Assembly (NCBI RefSeq): GCF_014946725.1
Contig: NZ_JACFXY010000021.1
Span: forward strand, 1 to 37,130
Origin: Mixta mediterraneensis
GTDB lineage: Bacteria; Pseudomonadota; Gammaproteobacteria; Enterobacterales; Enterobacteriaceae
DNA: 37,130 bases
Reading direction: 5' to 3'
Part shown: in pieces, positions 27,973 through 35,522 of the stretch
Numbering within the stretch: position 1 is the first letter of the stretch
Layout: every line of letters begins with the position of its first letter
Position numbers and translations under genes: made by a program
The notes under the pieces: generated by a model
What the model was told of the DNA's origin: nothing
Database searches by the model: none
The model's input: only the letters and a program-made list of their open reading frames with translations

Positions 27973-28793
27973 TGGAACCGGGCATCTATTACGACATCAG
28001 CAACGAGGATTACCATGCTGACCCAGCCATTGGGTCTACGTCAGTGAAGGCGATGAGCGTCAGTCCGGCAAACCTCTATTTCAACCCATTCAAGGGTAGC
28101 AAATCAGCCCACATCGGAACGGCAATACACGCAGCCCTGCTGGAGCCTCATCTGTTCAAAAGCCAGTTCCTGATGCTGTCGGCCGCTTCAGACAGGCGCT
28201 CTAAGGAGTACAAGGAAGCGTTGTCTCAGTATGAGTGCGACCGAATACTTGTAGGACAAGAAGTTGATACCGTTTCACGGATGATAGAAACAGCGCGCAT
28301 GAATGAAGACTTTGTCGACTATATGCGTTCGGCAGGGAAGTCTGAGGTATCGATGTTCGCGACATGCGACATCACAGGCCTGCCGCTTAAATGCCGGTTC
28401 GACAGGCTGTCTGATAACTATCCATACCCGCTTGATGTGAAAAGTTGCAATGACGCCTCGCCAAGAGGATTTAGCCAGGCATTCGGCAAGTTTCATTACC
28501 ACATTCAGGCTGCTTTCTACTTGCACGTTTTCAGGTTGGTTACGGGCAAAACCGTTGACCAGTTTTGCTTCTTCGCTATAGAGAACAAGCAGCCATATCG
28601 GAACTGCATGTATTACATCGGCGAAGAGTCACTGGATGCCGGCCGGAAGGCGATGTTTGCAGCTCTGGAAAAGATAGCCGAGTGCCTTGAGAACGAAGCG
28701 ATAAAAACTGAGGGGATTGTGCTGCCTTCCGCAGAAATAAACATCCCGTCATATCTGTTCGATGAAGAATTTAATGATGAGGTATTTCTGTGA
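27972..28793 (+). CDS. Exodeoxyribonuclease VIII-like (RecE) nuclease
   Basis: The 273-residue protein fits the PDDEXK exonuclease family of RecE-like phage proteins. It begins MEPGIYYDISNEDYHADPAI (from GTG) and contains GTAIHAALLEP, the nuclease core CRFDRLSDNYPYPLDVKSCN with its D-x-K pair, and HYHIQAAFYLHVF. It is the 5'-3' exonuclease half of a phage recombination system. The expected annealase is not recognisable next door, where a 189-residue protein of unknown type lies. Confidence 0.85.
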   Translation: MEPGIYYDISNEDYHADPAIGSTSVKAMSVSPANLYFNPFKGSKSAHIGTAIHAALLEPHLFKSQFLMLSAASDRRSKEYKEALSQYECDRILVGQEVDTVSRMIETARMNEDFVDYMRSAGKSEVSMFATCDITGLPLKCRFDRLSDNYPYPLDVKSCNDASPRGFSQAFGKFHYHIQAAFYLHVFRLVTGKTVDQFCFFAIENKQPYRNCMYYIGEESLDAGRKAMFAALEKIAECLENEAIKTEGIVLPSAEINIPSYLFDEEFNDEVFL

Positions 28794-29359
28794 TGGACCT
28801 ATCAAGAACCATTATCCCCAAGTCTGACCAAATTAACTTTGAGGATGTTCAGACCAACAGTATCACAGCTCAGATTAAGTCAGTCCGAGCTGGAAACAAA
28901 GAACAGCCCGTTTTCATCGACTTAGAAGGATATGAAGGCCGACCTTACAAACCATCTCTTTCTATGCGCCGCGTACTCGTTGGCGGCTGGGGTAACGACG
29001 GAAAAGACTGGGTAGGTAAGTACCTGACTCTGGTGGGCGATCCGAACGTTAAATTCGGCGGCGTGAAAGTAGGAGGCATCAAGGTGAAGGCCATGAGCGG
29101 AATCGATGCAAACTTTTCTATGATGCTTTCAGTTTCCCGCGGTAAACGCGTTGAGCATTCTGTAGAGAAACTCATTATGCAGAAAAACCCTGACGGCCCA
29201 CTGGCATGGTTCACGGCAAATGCTGGCGCGATGGATTTAACCAAGCTGCAAACCGCTTACGACCGCGCAAGGAATGCTCTTTCAGGTAATAGCGAAGACC
29301 TTGCCAAACTGGGTGAAGTTTTTGAGATTCGTAAATCAGAGCTTGAAGGTCGGGGGTAG
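28790..29359 (+). CDS. Recombination-module protein of unknown function
   Basis: The 189-residue protein begins MMDLSRTIIPKSDQINFEDV and overlaps the exonuclease gene by four bases. Its middle is beta-rich (GKYLTLVGDPNVKFGGVKVG, GGIKVKAMSGID) and could be an OB-like fold. The end is helical. Being coupled to the exonuclease, it may be its DNA-binding or annealing partner, but it does not look like RecT or Beta. Confidence 0.65.
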   Translation: MMDLSRTIIPKSDQINFEDVQTNSITAQIKSVRAGNKEQPVFIDLEGYEGRPYKPSLSMRRVLVGGWGNDGKDWVGKYLTLVGDPNVKFGGVKVGGIKVKAMSGIDANFSMMLSVSRGKRVEHSVEKLIMQKNPDGPLAWFTANAGAMDLTKLQTAYDRARNALSGNSEDLAKLGEVFEIRKSELEGRG

Positions 29360-29361
29360 AA

Positions 29362-29547
29362 ATGAGGCAACCTTACAGCCCTATCCGTGTCGGGAGCGTT
29401 ACGCTCCCTTTTTTATGGGCAAAGAAAGCCTGGCTGCTTCCCGACAACACACTAACAAGCAACCCGCTGAAGGCTCAGCGACTGGCAGAAGAAAGAAACG
29501 AGCAGCTAAAGCTTCTGGCCGCAGCACTTAATTTGTCAGCGGCATAA
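29362..29547 (+). CDS. DUF1317 family protein (lambda orf61-like)
   Basis: The 61-residue protein contains IRVGSVTLPFLWAKKAWLLP and NPLKAQRLAEERN. This aligns with lambda orf61 (IRVGAITFVYSVTKRGW, NPLKAQRLAEEIN). Bases 29392-29414 inside the gene form a strong terminator-like hairpin that codes for part of the conserved VGSVTLPF segment. Function unknown. Confidence 0.8.
   Translation: MRQPYSPIRVGSVTLPFLWAKKAWLLPDNTLTSNPLKAQRLAEERNEQLKLLAAALNLSAA
29392..29414 (+). terminator. Terminator-like hairpin inside the DUF1317 gene
   Basis: GGGAGCG pairs perfectly with CGCTCCC around TTA and is followed by six T residues. It lies ten codons into the coding sequence, so translation or N antitermination would decide whether the transcript continues. 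Confidence 0.7.
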
Positions 29548-29621
29548 GCACTATCACGGGGATTAAGCCCGGCTCATTAAGCAGGGCCGGTACATCGACA
29601 GCATCGGATAAGGGGAAAATC

Positions 29622-30239
29622 ATGCAAAAAGAACAGGTAGTCGTGATGTATGAATCACCGGAAGCGGCAAGCATTCAGACGGTAACAGGCTGGGTTGACC
29701 GAAACGGCCGCTTTTGGGGTAAAGACGAGGACATGGCCAGATACGCTGGCAGCACGCACCGAATCTGTCCGAAAAATCCCGAACATGGCGCTCGCAAAAC
29801 GAATGGCTACTGTGAACAGTGTTATTCGGAAAACCGTCAGAACTATTTCGCCTCTCTGGAAAGAAAGGCCTGGTCTGGTGAGCCGCTCGTTATCTTCGAT
29901 GATGATACCTACTTTTTCGACGCTGAATCCCTAGCGGATCACTGCTGGGAATATGGTGTGCTGCCGAGAGAGCTACAACTGCTTATCTGCGAGCCGAACC
30001 GACCGCGAGAAATAGATATGGTTGACCATTGCGAAGAAATTATTCCTGACGGCGGCGACCATCATGATATCCCGGAAGCTATCTGGGAAGCAGCTGAGGC
30101 GCTGAATAAAGCTATTCGTGAAAGCTCGCCCATCTCTTGGTCTGGCGGAAAATTCGCGGCGATCGTTTCAGATGACATCCTGACCGATGAGCAGAAAGCT
30201 GAAATTTTGGCAGAGCGCGCCAGCGCCGGTAAGGTTTAA
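29622..30239 (+). CDS. Phage protein with cysteine cluster
   Basis: The 205-residue protein has a C-P-x...C-E-Q-C-Y cluster (RICPKNPEHGARKTNGYCEQ, then CYSE) near residues 47-70 that could bind zinc. The C-terminal half is acidic, with IPEAIWEAAEALNKAIRE. GGGG stands eight bases before the ATG. Proteins of this type occur in early operons of many enterophages; function unknown. Confidence 0.65.
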   Translation: MQKEQVVVMYESPEAASIQTVTGWVDRNGRFWGKDEDMARYAGSTHRICPKNPEHGARKTNGYCEQCYSENRQNYFASLERKAWSGEPLVIFDDDTYFFDAESLADHCWEYGVLPRELQLLICEPNRPREIDMVDHCEEIIPDGGDHHDIPEAIWEAAEALNKAIRESSPISWSGGKFAAIVSDDILTDEQKAEILAERASAGKV

Positions 30240-30241
30240 AT

Positions 30242-30763
30242 ATGGCGAAGAGGAATATCGATAAGGAGCTGGCTCTTTCACTAGAGAGGCTAAAGCAGCT
30301 TCTGCATTACTGCCCTGAAACAGGCGAATTTACATGGCTTTCTGGACGCAGCAGAACAGCAAAAGGCTCTAAGGCAGGAACGAGGCACCATAGCGGGTAC
30401 TTAAATATTGCTATTGACCGAAGACTCTACCTAGCGCACCGCCTGGCCATTTTTTATATGACCGGGGAATGGCCGGAAATCGCAGATCACATCAACAGGG
30501 CAAGGGACGACAACCGATGGGCAAATCTACGATCCGGTGATGCCAGTGAAAACAGCTGCAATAAATCAATGCTGACTAATAACACTTCAGGCTACCGAGG
30601 CGTTTTTTGGAACAAACGCGAAGGCAAATGGCACGCCCGTGTTGTGAAAAAAGGCAAGGCATACAGCCTTGGTTATTTCACTGATAAAGAGCGCGCCATC
30701 GCAGCGGTTGATGTGCATATCCGGCAAATCCACGGTGAATTCAAAGGAGCTACCCATGCGTGA
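30242..30763 (+). CDS. HNH endonuclease with AP2 domain
   Basis: The 173-residue protein has an HNH nuclease part (AHRLAIFYMTGEWPEIADHI then NRARDDNRWANLR, residues about 60-98) and a C-terminal AP2 DNA-binding domain (SGYRGVFWNKREGKWHARVV, SLGYFTDKERAIAAVD). This is the layout of free-standing homing endonucleases in phages. It starts two bases after the previous stop. Such genes spread by cutting related phage genomes that lack them. Confidence 0.88.
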   Translation: MAKRNIDKELALSLERLKQLLHYCPETGEFTWLSGRSRTAKGSKAGTRHHSGYLNIAIDRRLYLAHRLAIFYMTGEWPEIADHINRARDDNRWANLRSGDASENSCNKSMLTNNTSGYRGVFWNKREGKWHARVVKKGKAYSLGYFTDKERAIAAVDVHIRQIHGEFKGATHA

Positions 30764-30899
30764 ACGCCCAATCCTCTTAAACGGCGACATGGTGCGCGCC
30801 GTACTGAACGGCAGCAAGGCGCAGACGCGCCGGGTAACTATGGCAGCGAACATCATCACCGGGGCCCGTAACCTGGGCTGCGTACACCACACGTCTTAA
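30756..30899 (+). pseudogene. Truncated ASCH-type phage protein
   Basis: The 47-residue frame starts MRERPILLNGDMVRAVLNGS then KAQTRRV, the usual opening of longer enterophage proteins with an ASCH-like domain. After that it loses the family pattern (ITGARNLGCVHHTS) and stops. It overlaps the end of the HNH gene. It is probably a remnant left by deletion or frameshift. Confidence 0.65.
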
Positions 30900-30942
30900 T
30901 CCCCCACCCTATTAATTATCGCGCTCTGCGTGAGGAGTTGTT

Positions 30943-31272
30943 ATGTCTGAAATGAATTATGACCCGAATCTTGTTTGTTCCGGGAAATTTGCCAATCAAA
31001 AGGTAAAGCTCACCTTTGGTCAGTGGGACTATCGCGCTGAAATAATAGCAGAGGTCGGTGGCAATTGTATGGGAATGACAGTCATTGAGTCGGCGGTGGA
31101 GGATGCCTATGACCGACTACCAACAGTGCACTCATATAATCTCAAATATCTGAGCCTACATAATAAAAATGGCGACGTGTTGGAGTGCCCTGACGATTGC
31201 GATGAGGGAGATGACTGGCTCGCAAAAATGCTAGTCGCTGCAGAAATTATATCGATAGAGCCAGAGGAATGA
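30943..31272 (+). CDS. DUF5406-like phage protein
   Basis: The 109-residue protein begins MSEMNYDPNLVCSGKFANQK and contains KLTFGQWDYRAEIIAEVGGN, then an acidic C-terminus (DDCDEGDDWLAKML). This resembles the DUF5406 family of phage and enterobacterial proteins. GAGGAG precedes the ATG. Function unknown. Confidence 0.65.
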   Translation: MSEMNYDPNLVCSGKFANQKVKLTFGQWDYRAEIIAEVGGNCMGMTVIESAVEDAYDRLPTVHSYNLKYLSLHNKNGDVLECPDDCDEGDDWLAKMLVAAEIISIEPEE

Positions 31273-31373
31273 CCGCCACCTGCGGAGAACCCATAACGCT
31301 GGGCGACCTCATTCAGTGGGGTTCGCTCGCAATCGCAATCATCATCGCCTGGCTATGGCCTGAACCGAAGTAA
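31269..31373 (+). CDS. Single-helix membrane micropeptide
   Basis: The 34-residue frame MTATCGEPITLGDLIQWGSL, then AIAIIIAWLWPEPK, holds one membrane helix. Its ATG overlaps the previous stop (ATGA) and AGAGG precedes it. Function unknown. Confidence 0.5.
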   Translation: MTATCGEPITLGDLIQWGSLAIAIIIAWLWPEPK

Positions 31374-31440
31374 TTTTGCCATATAGCCACATCCAACCCG
31401 ATTAACCACTTTTGTTGTCATATGCCAACAGAGGCCTGCT

Positions 31441-31644
31441 ATGGAAGATAAATACATGTTTACGAGCGATGTGCTCGACCGCTTTAAGATTTCACGTAAA
31501 ACGCTTTTTCAGTGGCGGGACAGTGAAAAAATGCCTAAGGGTTTCTCCTGCCCGTTTCCTGAACCAGACCTGCCAGGCAATCCGAACCGCTGGCGCTCAT
31601 CCACTATCCAAGCTTGGGAAAGCGTTGCAACCAAAAAGCATTAA
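31441..31644 (+). CDS. xis: Excisionase, AlpA/MerR-like
   Basis: The 67-residue protein has a winged helix pattern: MFTSDVLDRFKISRKTLFQW then RDSEKMPKGF and RWRSSTIQAW. This is the AlpA-type excisionase fold. It is convergent with the integrase gene and overlaps its end by four bases. It should bind arms of the att site and direct Int toward excision. Confidence 0.8.
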   Translation: MEDKYMFTSDVLDRFKISRKTLFQWRDSEKMPKGFSCPFPEPDLPGNPNRWRSSTIQAWESVATKKH

Positions 31645-32834
31645 CCGAACGGTTCCTTCATCACCTCGCTCAACTTCTCTTCCCAAACCCTTACCCAATG
31701 CCGCTGGTCATCTAAATAATCGTGCAGGTTGTAATGCGCCATTACGCCGATCATCTGGTGACCCAGCAACTTCTCCACGACATAAGGCGGGCAGCCTAGC
31801 TCCGATAGCATCGTTGCGAATGTTCGCCTTAGGTCGTGCAATGACCACGTTTCCATTTTTGCTCCCTGTCTTATCGTATTAGCGAAATTAGCTACAACGA
31901 ATGGATTAACAGGTATGTCTTTCTCGCGGCCTGGAATAATTCGAGATGAAGTGACAACGTGACGCGTATCATACATTTCCTTCCTATGCGTCAACATTTT
32001 TACCGCAGCTGGTGATAGCGCCCGGCGAATTGTCATACGCGTTTTGTAATGAGATGCAGGTATTGTCCAGGTGTGATTTTCCAGATCGAACCAATCCCAT
32101 GTAGATTGGCGAATTTCAGTAGTTCGGCAACCAGTGAGCATGATGAAGCGGACAATAAATTTTGCCTCTTCACTTTGGCGAAAACGTAACCATTCATACA
32201 CCGTTTTGAGCTCGGCATAGGTGAGCACTCGATCCTTAACTTTTGGCTTTTGCCCAACGTCGCTCGGCACCAGATTTTCAAGCGGATTTATCAAAATCGC
32301 ATTGCGGTTCAGGCAAAAGCGGAAGGCACGTTTACAGAGAGCAAACATATGGTGAGCCATGACACGGCTTTCCATGTTGTCGAGCAGGTTTATCCAGTTC
32401 TCTCTGCTAGTGTTGTCGAGCTTTACCTTCCCCAATACAGGGGTTATGTGTTTATTGAAGATTTGGCGGTTGTAATCGATTTTCACCATGCCGGCGGGTA
32501 CACAATAACGCTCGATCCAGTATTCAAACGCCTCACTTACTGTAAGAGCCTCTTTGCGCTCAAGTAACTGAAGTTTTAGTTTTTCCCGTGGGTCGAAACC
32601 GTTCTCTAGCCAGGAGCGGAGCGTTTGCCGTTTCTCGCGAGCCTGTGCGATGGTCATTGCTGGGTAATTTCCAATAGTCAGCTTCACTGGCTTATCCATC
32701 CAGCGATACCGGTATATGAAAGATATTTTTCCGGTTTTGCTAATTTTTGCATTCAGCCCATGAGAATCAGATATAATTTCTTCGGCTTCCTGCGGGCGCC
32801 CCAGCGCCTTTCTGAGTTTCGTATCCGTGAGCAT
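31641..32834 (-). CDS. int: Tyrosine integrase
   Basis: The 397-residue recombinase has an N-terminal arm-binding DUF4102 part (SKTGKISFIYRYRWMDKPVK), a core-binding domain and a catalytic domain with R237 (TGCRTTE), K264 (HYKTR), H333/R336 (HDLRRT), H359 (LGHQ) and nucleophile Y368 (AHYNLHDY). All residues are present. It resembles P4-type integrases. The gene is convergent with xis; its promoter and the attachment site should lie at 32835-33050. Confidence 0.95.
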   Translation of the reverse strand: MLTDTKLRKALGRPQEAEEIISDSHGLNAKISKTGKISFIYRYRWMDKPVKLTIGNYPAMTIAQAREKRQTLRSWLENGFDPREKLKLQLLERKEALTVSEAFEYWIERYCVPAGMVKIDYNRQIFNKHITPVLGKVKLDNTSRENWINLLDNMESRVMAHHMFALCKRAFRFCLNRNAILINPLENLVPSDVGQKPKVKDRVLTYAELKTVYEWLRFRQSEEAKFIVRFIMLTGCRTTEIRQSTWDWFDLENHTWTIPASHYKTRMTIRRALSPAAVKMLTHRKEMYDTRHVVTSSRIIPGREKDIPVNPFVVANFANTIRQGAKMETWSLHDLRRTFATMLSELGCPPYVVEKLLGHQMIGVMAHYNLHDYLDDQRHWVRVWEEKLSEVMKEPFG

Positions 32835-33052
32835 TCAAGGTACACTTTTTGATGTGTGAGGCACAAAAGAGTACACAAAAACCATCGGACAAAGATACTC
32901 AAAAGGTAACAATAGGGATCAGTTAGTCCCACCGAATTCAGTAAAGGCATGATTTAGAATGATGAAAAGGTTACAGACAGAATCGAAGGGTAAATCATCG
33001 CTACGCGTCACAAAACTTTTCAAACGCGTATTTTAACATTCAGCTTATTTAG
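32835..33052. other. Prophage-chromosome junction region
   Basis: No gene is seen in these 218 bases. They should contain the integrase promoter, arm sites and the right attachment core. No tRNA gene or tRNA 3' end is visible. Short repeated AAAAGG and ACGCGT elements occur but are not diagnostic. The left attachment site is needed to fix the core. Confidence 0.5.
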
Positions 33053-33089
33053 AAATGGCTTTGGCGTTGCCACGCTGAAGCCATTTTTT
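33053..33089 (+). terminator. Terminator at the chromosomal side of the junction
   Basis: AAATGGCTT pairs with AAGCCATTT, with an inner GGCGTTGCC-like helix, followed by T residues. No gene in the window ends just before it, so it may belong to a chromosomal unit or small RNA into which the prophage inserted. Confidence 0.6.
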
Positions 33090-33108
33090 ATGGATTGAGT
33101 ACGGCCTC

Positions 33109-33285
33109 ATGCAAATGATCATTGTCGGATTGCTGGTATTGATCGCGCTATTGATTGGTTCAGCGTTAATGCTCTGGCGTAAATATGGCTGGAGAAATAA
33201 AAAACACCTGATTGTGATGCTGATTGTGCTCGCCGCCGCGCTGCAACTGGTGAACGTGAAATTAGTGATGATCGGCCATTCATAA
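33109..33285 (+). CDS. Small two-helix membrane protein
   Basis: The 58-residue product begins MQMIIVGLLVLIALLIGSAL and has a second helix (LIVMLIVLAAALQLV) after a basic turn (RKYGWRNKKH). It is the first chromosomal gene beyond the prophage and lies convergent with yciY. I do not recognise it. Clear hydrophobic design makes it likely to be real. Confidence 0.6.
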   Translation: MQMIIVGLLVLIALLIGSALMLWRKYGWRNKKHLIVMLIVLAAALQLVNVKLVMIGHS

Positions 33286-33312
33286 AGTAGCCGCATGGCG
33301 CGGCTACTTCGT

Positions 33313-33486
33313 TCAAACATTTTGGGTAATGAACAGGATGGAACGACGTTGCTGTTGAGCAAGCTGATGGCGAATGCCGTGAATGCGCTTATAGCGTCGT
33401 GATTGCCCTTCCAGCCAACGTGAACGACGACGTTGAACCTGACGTAACATTCTCCAGCGAGCCACTTCATTTCTGCTTCGTCTCAT
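33313..33486 (-). CDS. yciY: YciY family protein
   Basis: The 57-residue basic protein MRRSRNEVARWRMLRQVQRR then RSRWLEGQSRR lines up with E. coli YciY (MKRSRTEVGRWRMQRQASRR). An upstream ATG at 33537 would add 17 residues but the family starts at MRRS/MKRS. In E. coli it is also beside clsA on the opposite strand. Function unknown. Confidence 0.85.
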   Translation of the reverse strand: MRRSRNEVARWRMLRQVQRRRSRWLEGQSRRYKRIHGIRHQLAQQQRRSILFITQNV

Positions 33487-33648
33487 TACTTCCTCTCTGA
33501 CATCGGTATCACGCGGACGCATTATAGAGATCTTCACGCCAATGCCAAATCGGATCTCTTATCGTTAAGCGTCAACGATTAAGGGTTTCGCTGATCGTCA
33601 TCTGCACGTAAACTTCTCAAACCAAAGCGCGAACTGGATGTCCACTTA

Positions 33649-35109
33649 ATGACCACTTTTTACACGCTTATCAGTTGGTTATTGCTGTTTGGCTACTGGC
33701 TTTTAATTGCAGGTGTCACGCTACGCATACTGATGAAGCGTCGTGCCGTTACTTCAGCCATGGCCTGGTTGTTGATTATCTATATTCTGCCGCTGGTCGG
33801 TATTATCGCTTACCTGTCGTTCGGCGAGCTGCATTTAGGTAAACGCCGTGCTGAACGCGCCCGCACCATGTGGCCCTCGACAGCCAGATGGCTCAACGAT
33901 CTTAAACAATGTCAGGAAATTTTCGCGACTGAGCACAGCGATGTGGCGCGCTCGCTGTTCCAGCTGTGCCATAACCGTCAGGGGATTGCGGGTGTCAAAG
34001 GCAATCAGCTTCAGCTTCTCACCAGCTCCGATGAAGTGATGCAGGCGCTTATTCGCGATATCCAACTTGCTCGTCATAACATCGAAATGGTGTTCTATAT
34101 CTGGAATCCAGGGGGATTAGCCGATGAGGTTGCCGAGTCACTGATGGCCGCATCACGTCGTGGCGTGCACTGCCGCCTGATGCTGGACTCCGCTGGCAGC
34201 GTAGCCTTCTTCCGCAGTCCCTGGGTGGGGATGATGCGCAACGCCGGTATAGATGTTGTGGAAGCGTTGCAGGTCAGCTTACTGCGTGTTTTTCTGCGCC
34301 GCATGGATCTCCGCCAGCATCGCAAAGTTGTATTGATTGATAATTATATTGCCTACACCGGCAGCATGAACCTGGTCGATCCGCGCTTCTTTAAACAGGA
34401 TGCGGGCGTGGGACAATGGGTTGATTTGATGGCGCGTATGGAAGGCCCGGTAGCGACCGCAATGGGTATCGTCTTTAGCTGTGACTGGGAAATCGAAACC
34501 GGCAAACGCATTCTTCCGCCGCCGCCAGACCGCAACATTATGCCGTTCGAGCAGGAAAGCGGCCACACAGTGCAAGTCATTGCCTCGGGGCCAGGATTTC
34601 CCGAAGACATGATTCATCAAGCCCTGCTGACAGCGGTCTATTCAGCGCGCGAACAGTTGATTATGACCACGCCCTACTTCGTGCCCAGCGATGATCTGTT
34701 ACATGCGATCTGCACCGCAGCTTTACGTGGCGTGAATGTTAGCATCGTCGTTCCGCGTCATAACGATTCGCTGCTGGTAGGCTGGGCCAGCCGCAGTTTT
34801 TTCGGTGAATTACTGGAAGCAGGCGTTAAAATTTACCAGTTCGAAGATGGTTTATTACATACCAAAAGCGTACTGGTTGATGGTCAACTTAGCCTGGTCG
34901 GCACCGTTAACCTGGATATGCGCAGTTTATGGCTTAACTTTGAGATCACTTTAGTGGTCGATGACGCAGGTTTTGGCAGCGACCTTGCCTGCGTTCAGGA
35001 TGACTATATTGCCCGCTCACGGCTGCTGGATGGGAAGCGCTGGGCGAAACGTGCCTGGTGGCAGCGCATCGTCGAACGACTGTTTTACTTCTTCAGTCCT
35101 TTACTGTAA
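33649..35109 (+). CDS. clsA: Cardiolipin synthase A
   Basis: The 486-residue membrane enzyme joins two phosphatidylglycerol molecules into cardiolipin and glycerol. It has two N-terminal membrane helices (residues about 8-26 and 37-57) and two HKD phospholipase D motifs: H224-R-K226...D231 and H404-T-K406...D411, each followed by GSMN or GTVN. The length equals that of E. coli ClsA and nothing is missing. It is followed closely by yciU, as in E. coli. Confidence 0.96.
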   Translation: MTTFYTLISWLLLFGYWLLIAGVTLRILMKRRAVTSAMAWLLIIYILPLVGIIAYLSFGELHLGKRRAERARTMWPSTARWLNDLKQCQEIFATEHSDVARSLFQLCHNRQGIAGVKGNQLQLLTSSDEVMQALIRDIQLARHNIEMVFYIWNPGGLADEVAESLMAASRRGVHCRLMLDSAGSVAFFRSPWVGMMRNAGIDVVEALQVSLLRVFLRRMDLRQHRKVVLIDNYIAYTGSMNLVDPRFFKQDAGVGQWVDLMARMEGPVATAMGIVFSCDWEIETGKRILPPPPDRNIMPFEQESGHTVQVIASGPGFPEDMIHQALLTAVYSAREQLIMTTPYFVPSDDLLHAICTAALRGVNVSIVVPRHNDSLLVGWASRSFFGELLEAGVKIYQFEDGLLHTKSVLVDGQLSLVGTVNLDMRSLWLNFEITLVVDDAGFGSDLACVQDDYIARSRLLDGKRWAKRAWWQRIVERLFYFFSPLL

Positions 35110-35153
35110 AACGAGCGAAATTATGTAACCGCCCTTGGCAAACAGGACAGAAC

Positions 35154-35477
35154 ATGGATTTAAATAATCGCCTTACCGAAGACGAAACCCTGGAACAGGC
35201 TTACGATATTTTTCTTGAGCTGGCAGGCGACAACCTCGATCCGGCAGACATCATTCTCTTCAATCTTCAGTTTGAAGAGCGTGGCGGCGCAGAGTTATTC
35301 GATCCGTCAGAAGACTGGTCAGAGCATGTTGATTTCGATCTGAATCCAGATTTCTTCGCAGAGGTGGTGATTGGTTTAGGTGAAGCAGACGGCGAACCGA
35401 TTACCGATGTGTTTGCACGCGTGTTGCTATGCCGCGAAAAAGATAACAAGCTATGCCATATCTTATGGCGTGAATAA
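35154..35477 (+). CDS. yciU: YciU (UPF0263 family) protein
   Basis: The 107-residue acidic protein MDLNNRLTEDETLEQAYDIF, then FDPSEDWSEHVDFDLNPDFF, is close to E. coli YciU along its whole length. The family is a DNA-mimic-like acidic fold (HI1450 type). The ATG at 35154 gives the family N-terminus; an earlier in-frame start at 35058 lies inside clsA and is rejected. Confidence 0.93.
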   Translation: MDLNNRLTEDETLEQAYDIFLELAGDNLDPADIILFNLQFEERGGAELFDPSEDWSEHVDFDLNPDFFAEVVIGLGEADGEPITDVFARVLLCREKDNKLCHILWRE

Positions 35478-35494
35478 GCGGCAACGATAAACTA

Positions 35495-35520
35495 ACGCCG
35501 GGCACATGCCCGGCGTTTTG
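35495..35520. terminator. Bidirectional terminator between yciU and oppF
   Basis: ACGCCGGGCA pairs perfectly with TGCCCGGCGT and is followed by TTTTG on the plus strand. The convergent genes yciU and oppF both end here. Confidence 0.85.
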
Positions 35521-35522
35521 CT

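Larger units (their letters stand above)
102..33050. mobile_element. Lambda-like prophage, left end missing
   Basis: The region holds a full lambdoid order: integrase and excisionase on the right, an early left operon behind an N-type nut site, a cI/cro immunity region, O and P, a nin-like block, Q, lysis, terminase, head and the first tail genes. The left limit here is an IS end inside the tape-measure gene, so later tail genes and the left attachment site are not in the window. The right limit must lie between the integrase start at 32834 and the first chromosomal gene at 33109. No tRNA is seen at that junction and no att core can be named without the other end. The exact right coordinate is an estimate. 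Confidence 0.9.

Noticed and set aside
31412..31882. Plus-strand frame spanning xis and the end of int
   Set aside because: It reads both genes in a wrong frame; xis and int each have clear motifs.
33109..33285. Phage origin for the 58-residue membrane protein
   Set aside because: It lies beyond the integrase and its upstream region on the side of yciY and clsA, so it is more likely chromosomal, although it is not a gene I know from E. coli.
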